Below the pieces are notes generated by a model that saw only the letters and a list, made by a program, of their open reading frames with translations, ran no database searches and had not been told where the DNA came from. A DNA stretch of 64,000 nt from Myxocyprinus asiaticus (lineage: Eukaryota > Chordata > Actinopteri > Cypriniformes > Catostomidae), in assembly GCF_019703515.2 (NCBI RefSeq), contig NC_059372.1, positions 27,765,931 to 27,829,930 of the forward strand, given 5' to 3'. Positions 13,400 to 27,262 of the stretch are shown piece after piece. Numbering within the stretch: the stretch's first letter is position 1; each line of letters starts with the position of its first letter. Position numbers and translations under genes: made by a program.

Positions 13400-14574
13400 A
13401 GGGGTCATGGCATTTGTTTTTCTTCTGAGGTCCACTGATCATGTTAGTAAAGTGTCTTTTTTTGTTTTGTTTTTTTGCACAAAAACAGTCATAATTTAGT
13501 AATAAATTATCATTTTCAACATTGTCTCTAGCCCTCTGTCTGAAACGCTCAGTTTTGGCCTAAGCGCCTCCTTAAAACTCCAACGTAAATGCCCACTGTT
13601 ATAATTGGCTAACATCGCGCAGTCCCGCAAATACAGTCTGACATATTTGAAACTCAGAGAATGAACAAGCTCCACAAAATTATAAAACTAAATTTCAGTG
13701 TTTACACATTATGCACATCCAACACATTGCATCCAAATCTATTACACTGTTCATCTCAAGCACAACTGTTAACACTCAGCACCATAAACTATCAAACAGT
13801 CATGACATTTGAAATATTCATGAATGGAACTGGTTACTTACAGTTTTGCGATCGAGTCCAAGTGTTTTTAACTGCCCCATCCTTCAATGACAGTTACTTT
13901 GCAAAGCTTGAATCGTCTTATGACTGGTTCACAAGCAATCCACACTGAAATGAGCCATAAAAAAGGCACATACATAGTCCAAAGCACGGTGAGTAGACAC
14001 ACATACAATATCACATTGCTGGAAACACATCAAAATGGTAAAAGACGTCCATCTAATGCATGTTTACATACATCAACAATTAAAAATAGCACAGATGAGC
14101 GAAAGAACGTGTCCAGCATCAAAACAGCAAGACCCAGAGCAGCTTATGAAACCGGATGGGCTCTCCTTTACAGAGTTGTAACTTGACACCGCACCTTTTA
14201 AAAGTGCAGTGACGCGAGAAACATGTAAATGGTCAAAGACCTCTGTCTAGTGCATGTTTACAAAAATAATACAAAATAGTACAGATAGGTCCCCTTTGGT
14301 GTTCAGGAATAGTGAGGCCACACTAGGCCTGTGTGAGCGGGGCCAAGTGTGAAATGACAAAGTAGTCAATGTTTTTCTGCTATAGAGGCAGTCACAAATT
14401 AATGGGTCCCCTATTGACATAGGGAAGTCGCAGAAGTAGAGAATGTGGTGGTTTTGCAGCTTTGTTTCAATAGGGGATTAATTTTTGAGTTGAAATTGAC
14501 AGTATGTTTTGATAGAATGACCTCTTATATTTCAAAATATCATTGAAAATTTGATTCTTCACGACATGACCCCT
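13400..14574. mobile_element. 1.2-kb non-autonomous DNA element with TTAA flanks
   Basis: Tips are AGGGGTCATGGCAT at 13400 and ACGACATGACCCCT ending at 14574, inverted, each bounded by TTAA. It has no transposase. Open frames at 13661-13948 and 13887-14186 lie inside it and show no domain. Superfamily uncertain: TTAA suggests piggyBac-type, but a 3-bp TAA duplication (Harbinger-type) cannot be excluded because the tips are AT-ambiguous. Confidence 0.7.
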
Positions 14575-14586
14575 TTAAAGGGTTAC

Positions 14587-14835
14587 TGTGATGAGGAGGA
14601 GGGCGGGGCCGGGCCCTGAGGACACACGGCCGGCCCTGAATCAGGCTAATCAGCCGGGAGGGGGATAAAGACTAGCCGGAGGCGCTCGTTCGAGAGAGAA
14701 AGAGACACATGTGGCTGCGTTGCATGTGTGTCTGTGTTTGTTTATGTTTGTTTAATGTTGAATTTTATCATTAAACATTATGTTGACTGTTAGGCGGTTC
14801 CCGCCTCCTCCTTGCACATCCCTTACCCCGTTACA
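14587..14835 (+). mobile_element. Solo LTR, 249 bp, 5-bp target duplication GTTAC
   Basis: TGTGATGAGG start, CCCCGTTACA end; GTTAC directly precedes (14582-14586) and follows (14836-14840). It contains GGGGGATAAAGACTAGCC as a possible TATA region and ATTAAACATTATGTTGACTG, also seen in the 11-12 kb LTR array. A solo LTR results from recombination between the two LTRs of a full element. Confidence 0.92.
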
Positions 14836-14840
14836 GTTAC

Positions 14841-15064
14841 GTAACCCAAAAATGTAAATTCTGTGAAAATGTGAATTCATTTACTCACCCTCATGTGGTT
14901 CCAAACCCATAGGACTTTCTTTCTTACATGGAACACAAAAGATGTTAGTCAGCATGTCTTCTGCCTATCTCCTTTTGTGTTCCACGGAAGAAAAATAGTC
15001 ATATGATTTTTAAACAACATGAGGGTGAGAAAATGATTACATTTCTAGGTGAACTATCCCTTTA
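14841..15064. repeat. MITE remnant, right end GGTGAACTATCCCTTTAA
   Basis: The same tip as 9435-9724. The left end has been lost where the solo LTR inserted next to it, so only the right inverted arm is intact. Confidence 0.65.
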
Positions 15065-15772
15065 AAACGAGGATGAAATTTCATTTTAATACACAGTACT
15101 GTGCAAAAATCTTTGTAACTAAAAAAATGTTGTCTTAAGATGGTTATTTATATCTTCAGCTTTAGTGTGCCAATAGGAAATATAAATTTTAGACTCCCAA
15201 TCATTCCTTTTGCAAATAGAATAGAATGGAAGAAAAGGGTGTCATGTCATGACCCCCACAAAGCCCCTAATTGAGACTAAATAGATAAAATCTATATATC
15301 TCTATCTACTGCACTGATTGGACTGCAGTGAGTTACTGTGAATATTTTCCCCAGCTGTGCAAATTTCTCTCTGATTTTGTGTGTTAATAAATTGTTTAAG
15401 TGTGTGTATATTTTACATTATAGGATTTTTGGAATCTGGGGACTTAATTTATCTGTATTTATCATCACATCCTGAGGATTTTAGAGAGAGAGAGAAGCAG
15501 AGGCTTAACCCGAGAGAGGAAGGAAGCAAGCACAGGAAAGATGGGGGTGGTAAGGGGTGGGGGGGGGGGGGTGAACTTCTCTTTACACCTTACAAAACTC
15601 AGGGGAGGAATTTCACCCATGTACAATCCGCCATAAATATTAAAACAAATGTAAATGATTAGAAATATTTGAACACCCCACAGCTGTGCTTATTATAGGC
15701 AATAAGTCAATTATTTCTCATTTACAAACCGAAATTGGTTCCTTATGTTGCAAATGATGTGGCTTTGAATTA
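15065..15772. other. Intergenic, nothing recognised
   Basis: Low-complexity patches (G-run at 15557-15571). The open frame at 15381-15662 spans simple repeats and has no domain. Confidence 0.4.
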
Positions 15773-15774
15773 TA

Positions 15775-17278
<1,504 letters not shown>

Positions 17279-17280
17279 TA

Positions 17281-17940
17281 TTTTTACTGAAAGCGAAAAT
17301 ATAACTGCCTCTCATAAATTAATTAGCAAATTGTAATTATGTTTCCACAGCAAATTTAATGATTCTGGCACGCTGAACAACAGACTCCCCCTGACAAAAA
17401 AACAAACAAAAGAAAACAAAACCCTCAAACACTTTAACAACCCACACACGTGCATATTTAACTTATTTTTAACATATTTAAGTATCAGCTCGCTTTTAGC
17501 GTCTGAAGGTGTTGCTGTGATGTATTTTACTGCGAGTAAATTGGCGGTTATGTGGGTATCTTAAGCCTCGTTTCCTGTGAGGTGCGAACTCTTGCGTTTC
17601 TAATCACAAAACAGACTGTTCTGTTGTTTTGACCTGATCTTATATGTAGAATAACTAAGCATATATCTAATGGACTATATATATATATATATGTACACAT
17701 TCTGTGCGTTATAGATGTAACACATCGTCTTTAGCACACGACGACATGCGCGTGAACAGCTGTGCACGGTTTTGTAGTTAACAGTGCCAGCAGGTGCAAG
17801 TGTTTTTGTGTAGAAACACATCACGTGCTGCCATTAGCGGATTTAATCTGTCTTGGATTGGCTATATGGGGTTTACAGCCCATTATCTGCAAGGTCTGTT
17901 GTATTGAATAGATTCATTACTGTACATTAGTCCAGTGTAT
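17281..17940. other. Possible promoter-proximal region of arhgap4, no gene
   Basis: Some CpG-bearing sequence (17490-17880) ahead of the GA microsatellites and the candidate 5'UTR exon. No TATA box or other core element can be named with confidence. A short (AT)n run sits at 17676-17691. Confidence 0.3.
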
Positions 17941-17964
17941 GTGTGGGTGTGTGTGAGAGTGAGA

Positions 17965-18028
<64 letters not shown>

Positions 18029-18084
18029 AGAACGGGGGTTGGTAGTCGTGAGCACAATGCAAGGTCATAAGAGAAGCATTTCAT

Positions 18085-18136
<52 letters not shown>

Positions 18137-18474
18137 AAAGAATATTAGGAATGAGAGATGCAGTAGAACGGGAGGGGGAAGTCTAAGAGAACAAGCATAT
18201 TCATATCCATCCCTGTATTTATAGTAAGCCTGCGGGGAGAGGGGCGAAAGGGGTGTGGCTTAGGTTATAATGTTATTTCTGATTGCCTGAGAGAAGTGGG
18301 GGAGAGAGAGAGAGAGAGAGAGAGAGTGACTGACTGACTGACTCTGACTGGTTCAGCATGCGCTTGTGGTGTGTATACATGTGTGTGTGCACAAGAGAGG
18401 CATGCATGCATTTGTGAGCTTGTATATGTGTGCGCGTGAGGGAGAGACAGTGCTGTTTTATTTTGTATGCACGT

Positions 18475-18535
<61 letters not shown>

Positions 18536-18657
18536 TCATCTATGTAGAATGTGTCAGAGGGAAAGAAATCAAACTGGCTCCATGAAATTTATGTGACTCA
18601 AACAGTGTTCTCTGACTGTATCCACAAGAAAGGGAGGGAAAGCAAGCGAGGAGAAAA

Positions 18658-18699
<42 letters not shown>
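17941..18699. repeat. Cluster of (GA)n microsatellites
   Basis: Long GA runs at about 17970-18025, 18089-18133, 18303-18327, 18479-18531 and 18661-18698, five separate tracts in 730 bp, all with the purine strand on +. The Arg/Glu- and Ser/Leu-repeat open frames in this stretch are artefacts of the runs. Confidence 0.95.
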
Positions 18700-18705
<6 letters not shown>

Positions 18706-18720
18706 ACTACGGAGAATGAG
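18699..18720 (+). other. arhgap4: Candidate non-coding 5' exon end of arhgap4
   Basis: ACAGACAGAACTACGGAGAATGAG is followed at 18721 by the strong donor GTAAGACT. Coding exon 1 downstream has a strong acceptor at 29123-29124 ahead of a long untranslated leader, so an upstream untranslated exon is required; this is the best donor I see. The exon start is unknown. Inference only. Confidence 0.4.
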
Positions 18721-19433
18721 GTAAGACTGGGCTTTGTTTATTATTTATGAATTTACATTTGTGTTTTCATTAAACTCACAGTATGTCTATGCATAGAGCA
18801 TCACTGCACACCCTACCAAACACACAGACAGTGGGTGCTCTGTTGCTCACTGACATGTTTGTGTGTATATGACAGCAAGCATTAGATGCATGCATTTTCT
18901 GTTCAGTGTGTATGTCTTGGAGTGTGTTTATTTGTGTATGACAGTGAGCATTTATATCATGTACTGTATTTATTCTGTTTGTGTGAGTGGATATTTTTGG
19001 CTGATCCATCCACCACGTCCCTGCATAGGTTACATGCTTTTGCGTATACGACTGATTTGTCATCGGTGCGCATGAGTGCTACACAGGAGTGAAAGCCACT
19101 AACAACTGCACACCGACTGGTTGCTTCCTCTTTCAGTGTGTCTCAGCATTGATCCTTATCAGGCAGTCCTTCACACCTCTGTGTTTCAATCCTCCACCTC
19201 AGCACGTCCCTTTCTCCTCCTCTACCTTGGTTGCTTTTTCATTTCGCTGAGGGGTTCCCTGTCCTTCCTCTTTCTCTTTTTTTTTTTTCTTTTCTTGCAT
19301 ATCACTACAAAAACATTTTCATTATAAGTATTTATGTCTTTATGTTTTCCAGTGAAAATATCTAAACATCCTTGAAACAAGTCATCAAGTAAATGTATTC
19401 TTTATTACTTTTTCAGATAGTATATCTTGAATT
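18721..19433. other. Intronic/intergenic, nothing coding
   Basis: GT-rich and T-rich low-complexity sequence, with a copy of the dispersed repeat described at 13196 beginning near 19330. No gene supported. Confidence 0.4.
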
Positions 19434-19753
19434 GAAGGGACACTCAGTAATTTTTTGTTTGTTTCGCTGACCAATATGGCAGTCATGGATGTATACTGAC
19501 ACTTGTCGGCCTGGATGCAGCATCACACTAAAACAGTTACTGTTGCTGTAGAAATAGCATGTTTATCGTTATCCATGTGTAATTATTCTGCGAGCAAAAG
19601 TGTCCAAAACAGGGAAGTTACCAAGATAAAGTGAAGAGCATTCGGCTGGTCATGTGATCGAAATACTGTATGTTTGCCCCCATGTGGCAACCCGCTCCAT
19701 GTAAAATAAAACAGCTTTTATTAAGCTGGTGTCTCATGTGAGTGTACATGATT
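19434..19753. repeat. Repeat fragment, GGGACACTCAGTAATTTTTTG type
   Basis: Words such as GGACACTCAGTAATTTTTTG and CATGTAAAATAAAACAGCTTT recur inverted at 20524-20935, 28540-28770 and 35330-35545 (there ending ACTGAGTGCACCTTTAA). Dispersed non-autonomous repeat. Confidence 0.6.
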
Positions 19754-19757
19754 TTAA

Positions 19758-20967
19758 AGGAATATTCCGGGTTCAATACAAGTTAAGCTACAGCATTTGT
19801 GGCATAATATTGATTAGGCACTTACAATGGAAGTCAATGGGGACAATCTGTAAATGTTAAATTACTCACTGTTTCAAAAATAAAGCTACAAGATTTAAAC
19901 AATATGCCTGTTAACATGGTTTTAGTGTGATAAAATTATTTTAACCATTTCTGTTCAAAGTAATATCTAATTTAACAACTTTGTTTCCATGACGATGTAA
20001 TGTCAATAAACCCTAAAATGAGTAAAAAAAAAACAAAAAAAAAACAAATGATGACTTAAATTAATTTACAGCTCAAATACTACATGAGTTTAAAGAGATG
20101 AATGAATTTAAGTGGTTAATAAAATTCTAAACTTCACATTTTGCCTTTAATCCCTCCAAAGATTGGCCCCATTCACTTCCATTGTAAGGGCCTCATTGTA
20201 ATAAAGATTTTTGCTTTATTTAAGGAGTGGGAGAGTGAATTATCCAGTAATTTCAAAGCCACTCCTCCAATTAGAGGGACACACATGTGTAATTGGGGAA
20301 GTTTTTAATTGTTGTTTGTTCAAGTTCTTTTTGATGTCTGATGAAGGCCCTGAGGTTGGCCGAAACATCATGTATTTTTAAACAAATAAAATTGTAGCAC
20401 TAATTGTGCTTAAAGAGTGAGTGTTGCACCTCCTTTTAAAAGTATGCTTTTTTTTTTAAAGGATGGACAAGTCAAAATAATTTTTTGTGGTAATCAACAT
20501 TACGCCACAAATGCTGTTGATTGTGCTTAAAGGTGATAATTTTTTTCCCATTTAATATTTTTTACTTCTAAAGAAATTAATTGTAATTTTGAAACCAATG
20601 TCTAAAATCATGACCAATCACATGAGATGAAGACTTCAGTTATATCAGTAACCTTATAAAAGCTGTTTTATTGTACATGGCGAGGGTCCCCTCAGGGGGG
20701 CTACCATGTTAGAATCACATGACCAGCCAAATACTACTCCCTTAATCTTTGTAACCATCCTGATATTGGACACTTTCACTCAGGGATTTAATTAAGCCTG
20801 GCTGGCTGTGAATAGTGAATTTCTACAATGGCATCTGTAACTATTAAAAGCTATTGTGTTTAAACGATGCTGCATCCACACCACTAGGTGTCAGTGTAAG
20901 TCCAAGACAACGTGAACAAAAACTTACTGAGTGCACCTGAAACTTGTATTGAACCCAGAATATTCCT
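19758..20967. mobile_element. TTAA-flanked MITE carrying two nested inserts
   Basis: Tips AGGAATATTCCGGGTTCAA and TTGAACCCAGAATATTCCT, inverted, flanked by TTAA (19754-19757, 20968-20971). Compared with the compact 315-bp copy at 62445-62759, this copy is interrupted at about 20225-20455 and again at about 20524-20935; the second insert is an inverted copy of the repeat at 19434. Confidence 0.82.
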
Positions 20968-20971
20968 TTAA

Positions 20972-21536
20972 GCATATTTAAGTCATGACAACTCACAGAA
21001 TAAATGTAACGTGTAATTATGGATGTCATAAAATGGTAGGTTTGGTCTTGGTGGATTAGATCAGCTTATGCTGCTGCTTCTGCTGAGCAAGTATGAAGAG
21101 AAGCTGTGTTAAGCATGTAAGACATGCTGCTGCACAGTTAGACATACATAAGTCATTCTGCATCAAGCATTTAGGACATGCTGTCGCTGCACAAGTGCAC
21201 AAACATACAATCCCTGTGAAGCAGATCTAGATGGGTGATGCTGGGGAGGAGGAGGGTTTCAGAGTGAAAACTCACATGGCACGCTCCAGTGAGACCAGCT
21301 AGCTGCAGACAACTGAATTACATTTAGATAAACATAGTACACAAATTGATTGGCTTAACGGAATACATGTCAAAGGACCTCTGCATGCACATTGGAGAGT
21401 TTCATGACTGAACTTAGAATCGTTTTTCAAAAGTACTATTACCTGTTGCACTTATAATTGCAATAGGTTAGTTGTTTTTTTAATCTTGTTTTAAGCTTAA
21501 ACTTAACATAATTTTGCTGGATTAGTGCTTTAAAAC
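20972..21536. other. No gene; unique-looking sequence
   Basis: Includes short direct repeats around GACATGCTGCTGC (21120-21190). The end of the stretch is a fragment of the dispersed repeat into which the SINE inserted. Confidence 0.4.
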
Positions 21537-21555
21537 AAGAAATATCTATTTGCCA

Positions 21556-21994
21556 GGGGGCCTGGGTAGCTCAGTGGTAAAGACGCTGGCTACCACCCCT
21601 GGAGTTCGCTAGTTCGAATCCCAGGGCATGCTGAGTGACTCCAGCCAGGTCTCCTAAGCAACCAAATTGGCCCGGTTGCTAGGGAGGGTAGAGTCACACA
21701 GGGTAACCTCCTCGTGATCACTATAATGTGGTTCGTTCTCGGTGGGGTGCGTGGTGAGTTGAGTGTGGATGCCGTGAAGCCTCCGCACGCGCTATGTCTC
21801 CGTGGCAACGCTCTCAACAAGCCATGTGATAAGATGCGCGGGTTGACGATCTCAGACGCGGAGGCAACTGGGATTCGTCCTCCACCACCCAGATTGAGGC
21901 GAATCACTATGCGACCACAAGGACTTAAAAGCACATTGGGAATTGGGCATTCCAAATTGGGAGAAAAAGGGGAAAAATCCCCCCCCCCCAAAAA
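21556..21994 (+). mobile_element. tRNA-derived SINE, copy 1, with 19-bp target duplication
   Basis: The head resembles a tRNA gene: GGGTAGCTCAGTGGTAAAG as an A box and AGTTCGAATCCCAGGG as a B box (RNA polymerase III promoter). The body is shared with copies at 25362 and 43946. The direct repeat AAGAAATATCTATTTGCCA flanks it at 21537-21555 and 21995-22013. The tail is GGGGAAAAATC followed by C and A runs. Confidence 0.93.
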
Positions 21995-22013
21995 AAGAAA
22001 TATCTATTTGCCA

Positions 22014-24348
22014 ATAGGGTAAGAAAAGTAAACATAGTATAGGTATATATTCTCTGATAACAAGTCTTTATAACAACAATTTTGTTCCTCATGTCAGTGT
22101 TTTGATTCTTATGTTTTTCAACCCATAAATGCACCTTTTCTTTCTTTACCTTCCACTGATCTTGCTCTTGTATCTGTTCTGTTGGGTTAAGCGTGTGCTT
22201 GTATGGCCACAAATCACCTTAGTGATGCTCCCTGGAAAGAGGAATTGAAAATGCAAGTTATGAGTATTTAGGTTGAAATGGCTTGTTGGATAAGATAAGA
22301 GCAGAGAAAGGAGAGATGTGTTCTCTCTACCCACAGAGCTCATCACAATGTCAGACTTCAGGGGAAGTGCAAAAAACACTGGGGGGACTCAAGCTGCTTA
22401 ATATGGGATTAGAGTGTGTGTAAGAGAATGTGTGTCTGTGTTTGTTTTCCTGTACACACTCTGAAAAGAAGAGACAGAGCAGTAAAGTGAATCGTGATTG
22501 TCAGATAAGCAGCCTCATCTCAGCATGACCTTTATTCAGTTCCACATTTACTGCTCTGAGCTGACACTCAAATCTTTCTCTATCTATCACAAATGCCATA
22601 TCTCTTACACTTACATCCATTTTACTCAGAGTAAACTATTTTTGCTCAGAGGTTGCTCTTTCATTGCTCAGGTGACCTAATGGAGATCTCAATTATGTTT
22701 CATTTAAGTATTACATTTGTTTCAGATGTGTTTCTTAAAATGTGTTTTTTAAAATTCCTCAGAAATAAAAATAGACACTAATGAGACAATTGTAGACATG
22801 AAGTAAGAGTACTATAGAGCTATAAAATGAATGTGAATAGCTCAAATGTTTCAGAATTCATTTTTAAATCGGACTTTTGATAGTAGAATTTTGGTACCTT
22901 GAAATTTCTGAGAATCTGATTAGTGATAGCTGGATGTATCATCCAGGCCGATAAATCGGACAATATGCTAGAAGATTATTAGCCGATAGCCTGATTGGTC
23001 GATTAACAGAAATGTTATTTCCCCCTTGTGTCAGTTCCTAAATCTACCAACAGCCTTGCCATGTACAATTTCAAACAGGCAATTTTTAGTTAATTTCAAG
23101 TAAATATTGTGTAAAGAAATGTTTAATTTCATTGTATATGTGTATCTTAATTGATATAATTAAATTGTATTAGCCTGTATCTCACAAATATCAGCATCTC
23201 GCTCTCTAGTAATATTCATTAGCATGAATAACCCATTTCGGTCAGCCACTAGTTGAGAACACACCATGAGTTTACTGGGTCCCTTTTCTCAGGAGAAAAA
23301 TCTGAAAAGCAGAATAGAAGCAGTTTCTATTTGCTTTCCCTTTAATCTCCTTGCTGTCTAGGAGAAATAACTGAGATATTAAAAGATCTCATTTGTGATT
23401 TTTCTTTCCTATGGGCAGTCATCAGAGTGAGCCACATCTTAATGAGCTTTTTAGTCTCAAGCAATAATCGCTAATTGCATTTGCAGAAATGCACTTTATC
23501 GTAGTCAATAACATGAATGTGCATCATTATGGTAGTCAGCCCACTTTATTGGATAGATGGATGGATGGATGGATAGATGGACGTATAGAGCGAGAGAGAG
23601 AGAGAGAGGCAGGCATGTGTTCATGTCACAGGATGCCTTGTATCAGGGTTAGGAAAATCAAGAGAGGAGTTCCAGCTGAAATGTTAGAATTGATACATAT
23701 GCAAGCATTAGAAATATTTGAAAACATTCAGAGTATAAAATGTGGCAGTATATATCACATAAGTTTTGGCTAATGATTATTTAGCACATCACAAATTAGT
23801 GTTACACCTGTCCCGGGGTAGTGTTTCAACAGTACCCTGCATGAGTACATTTGTGCGCTTAAATATGCTCCTTGTCTTCACACATTAAAGGCCCTGGTAT
23901 ACAGGGTTGGGAGGGTTACTTTTGAATATCAAAGGGACTGTGACTGTCAAGCTCCAAAAACGATACAAAAGCATAATAAAAGGAGGCCATGCAACTCATG
24001 TGCTACATTCCAAGTCTTCTGAAGGCATACAGTAGCTTCATGTGAGGAATAGTCCGAAATTCGTTATTCACTGAATGTCTTGCTTGACAAATGTAGTCAC
24101 CATTGCCTCCATTCTATGAAAAAAAGCATCTTACTGTAAACATTATGCTGAATAACTTTTTCTGTGTTCCACAGAAAAAAGTAAGTAATACAGGTTTATA
24201 AGGTCATTATTGTGAGCAAATGGGTGAGCAAAGCCTTTAACTAAATATTTTGTGATGTATTAGCTTATGTTTAGTGATTTTGTCTGTGTGGCAGCAGCAT
24301 CACTCCATGACACTGAAAGAGAACAGAAGAGGTTTCAGCAATGGCTCT

Positions 24349-24350
<2 letters not shown>
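22014..24350. other. Intronic, no gene; small repeats
   Basis: A GGCCGATAAATCGG / GCCGATAGCC patch at 22945-23005 is related to the repeat at 2880. A (GATG)n run lies at 23554-23580 with a short GA run after it. No coding exon recognised. Confidence 0.4.

Positions 24351-24396
<46 letters not shown>
24351..24396. repeat. (GT)n microsatellite
   Basis: Uninterrupted GT dinucleotides, about 22 units. Confidence 0.95.
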
Positions 24397-24398
<2 letters not shown>

Positions 24399-25129
24399 AG
24401 GCCCTGTGGTCTTCTGCTCTGAGAGATAAGACTAGAGCTGATCCTCATCCCTGCCTCCACTGGGAGCGTAAAACAGGATTGATCCCATGGATCTCCAATT
24501 CCCCAGGGTTTCTTTAACTCAATACAGCAGACAGATCAAGTTTAAACAAGCACATTCACTCAGTCAGGATACTGGACCTGTCCTCAGACAGGCATTCCAC
24601 TGCTGGATCAATACGTGCTTGCTTTTGTGAAGCCTATCTATAAAATAATGAATTCACCATTAATGTGCTGATTTGTGAATTCTAAATGCATTATGCAATT
24701 AAATGAGGAAAGGAGTGGAAACCACTACTTTTTCTAGAAATGTAACCTTGCAATTTTTCATATCATAGAAGGGTTTATTATTTAAAATGCTTTATTCTTT
24801 CTTACAAAATAGAGAAACCAAGAGTATCAAAAAACCATTGACATACAGCAGTTATCGCATACACTTTTGCATTACAATCAATCACCATTGTGCACAAATC
24901 CGAGTCTGTGAATCAATAATAGCATTATCATAATGAAGTCTCTGCTGAGTTCTGATTGGCTTGCTGAGGCTTTTGACCTCTAACCACTCTGAAGGAAGAG
25001 AGGAGCAGGCTGCCACAGCCGCTCAGTGACTGAGAGTGCATGATGTGTCTTACATGTGTAAAAACACATGTTTATTTAACCCAAAAGTGTAGTACCAATA
25101 TATTTATTTAGATATTTTTTTCACTGGTA
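24397..25129. other. Intronic, nothing recognised
   Basis: No gene or defined repeat seen. Confidence 0.4.
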
Positions 25130-26135
25130 CATGAAAAGGTACAAAGATTCTCAAAATATTACAACTTTAATCTCATAATGCTATGACATCATTCTCATAA
25201 TTGTAACTTTATTCTCAAAATATTACAACTGTAATCTCATAATGCTTCGACTTTATTCTTGTAATTTTTATTTTTTTCTCAAAATATTACAACTTTAATC
25301 TCATAATGCTATGAATTTATTCTAGTAATTATGACTTTATTCTGAAAAAATTGCTACAACTAGGGGGCCTGGGTAGCTCAGCGAGTATTGACGCTGACTA
25401 CCACCCCAGGAGTCACGAGTTCAAATCCAGGGTGTGCTGAGTGAGGGTAGAGTCACATGGGGTAAACTCCTTGTGGTCGCGATTAGTGGTTCTCGCTTTC
25501 AATGGGGCGTGTGGTAAATTGTGTGTGGATCACGGAGAGTAGCATGAGCCTCCACATGCTGTGAGTCTCCGTGGTGTCATGCATAACGAGTCATGTGATA
25601 AGATGCACAGATTGCCGGTCTCAGAAGCGGAGGCAACTGAGACTTGTCCTCTGCCACCCGGATTGATGTGAGTAACCGTGCCACCATGAGGACCTACTAA
25701 GTAGTGGGAATTGGGCTTTCCAAATTGGGAGAAAAGGGGATAAATAAATTGCTACGACTTTATTCTCATAATTTTGACTATTCTCGAAATATCACGACTT
25801 TCATAATGCTAGAACTTTATTCTCGTAATTTTGACTATTCTCAAAATATTATGACTAATCACATAATGCTACAGCTTTATTGATGTAATTTTTACTTTAT
25901 TCTCAAAATATTGTGACTTTAATCTAAAAACAATTACAACTTTAAAGTCGTAATCTCATTACGACTTTGTCATCATTTTTACTTTTTTCTCAAAATATTA
26001 CGACTTTAATCTCATAATGCTACGACTTAATTCTCGTAATTTTGAAATTTGACTTAAATCTTATAATGCTACACTTTATTATTGTAACTTTGACTTTATT
26101 CTCAAAATAATACAATTTAATTCTCTAAATCTTAG
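25130..26135. repeat. AT-rich minisatellite, about 64-bp unit, split by a SINE
   Basis: TCTCAAAATATTAC recurs near 25149, 25213, 25277 and, diverged, 25341, spaced 64 bp; further units follow the SINE to about 26130. The unit holds two half-units, each with an ACTTTAWTCTCRTAAT-like word, so a 32-bp sub-period is visible. About ten units in all. Confidence 0.85.
25362..25746 (+). mobile_element. tRNA-derived SINE, copy 2, inside the minisatellite
   Basis: GGGTAGCTCAGCGAGTATTGAC and GAGTTCAAATCCAGGG mark decayed A and B boxes. Flanked by AATTGCTACAACT (25349-25361) and AATTGCTACGACT (25747-25759), a 13-bp target duplication with one mismatch that is part of a minisatellite unit. Confidence 0.9.
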
Positions 26136-26475
26136 ATAAAAAATAAATAAAATAAAAGACCTGGCACTAAAACGCCATCGTACAACATAAATAGGCTTAT
26201 ACACCTTTTAAAGGTAGAAGAGAACTCTTCCCATATCCTCTGTTGTTGGTGTCACAGGCAGTGCATTCATTCAAAGCAAACTATTTTGGTCCAAATTCAT
26301 CTGTCAATTAGTAATATGACTAATACTAATGCAGTATTTGGCCCAGTGTTTGTTCCATATGTTTGGTTGGTAAATAGGATAATATTAACAATTCTGGTAC
26401 TGTGTAGGTTTACCACATGATGGCCAGTGTAAAATATAGGTCCTGAAGCAAAACCTCTTGACAACCACTGGACTG
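26136..26475. other. Intronic, nothing recognised
   Basis: Ends with the target site of the LINE that follows. Confidence 0.4.
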
Positions 26476-26491
26476 CTAGAATTCCTCAAGC

Positions 26492-27262
26492 TTCAGTTAC
26501 GCCATTTGCTCTGTACTATTTTTGGGAGTAGCATACACCCCCCTAAAGCAGCAGATACTCTAGTAGAGGTGATTTCTGCTTTTGGAAAGGGCCATGAGGC
26601 ATCAGTGTTTTACTCCTTATTAATTCAGAGTCTGGGGGACGGAGTCTTAACCACTCTCAAGAGATTATGGGAGAAAGATTTAAACCTGGAATTGGAGGAG
26701 AGAGAATGGGCTAGGATTTTAAAAAAAACATAAAAACTGCATCGAGAGATGCAAGGGTGCGCCTTATACAATTCAAGATTTTACATCGGTTCTATTGGAC
26801 CCCCTCTAAATTGTATAGGCTTGGTCTCAAAGACACACCCACCTGCTGGCAATGCCAATCAGAGGAAAGAGACATGGCCCATGTTTTTTGGTGGTGCGCT
26901 GAGATTCAGGAATTTTGGTTGAAGGTACAGAATTTTCTGTGTGACGTGTTGGGCATTCGGATTTCGTTTTGCCCCAGACTCTGTGTTTTGGGTGATGGGG
27001 CGGTCAACGACAAAGGTGATAAATACATAAAAAATTGGGTCCTCACCAGTGCGATGATAGGCAGGCAGATTGTTTTAAGGGGTTGGAAGTCGGTGGGAGC
27101 ACCCTCAATTCGGGAGTGGTGCGAGGAGATGGGAAGGGTGGCAGCCTTCGAGGAGGTAACATGTAGAAGGCTGGGGATATGGGATTCTTTTATTGGGAAA
27201 TGGGGTAGATATTTGACGTTTTTGGGGGGCTCTCGCAGTGGGTCTCTGAAGAGAGAGGTATA
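26492..27262 (+). pseudogene. LINE ORF2 C-terminal fragment (copy A)
   Basis: Two open pieces (to 26733 and 26757-27263) in different frames. The second keeps a CCHC-type knuckle, CWQCQSEERDMAHVFWWC, characteristic of L1-group ORF2 C-termini, after the conserved QFKILHRFYWTPSKLYRLGL. No endonuclease or reverse transcriptase present. Confidence 0.88.

Noticed and set aside
13661..14186. Two overlapping open frames near 95-99 codons
   Set aside because: They sit within the 1.2-kb TTAA element and look random in composition.
17883..18596. Open frames of repeated Arg-Glu or Ser-Leu residues
   Set aside because: They are direct translations of the (GA)n/(CT)n microsatellites.
21556..21640. A functional tRNA gene, because of A- and B-box-like words
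   Set aside because: The tRNA-like head is joined to a 370-bp tail, has a target duplication, and recurs at two other sites. It is a SINE.
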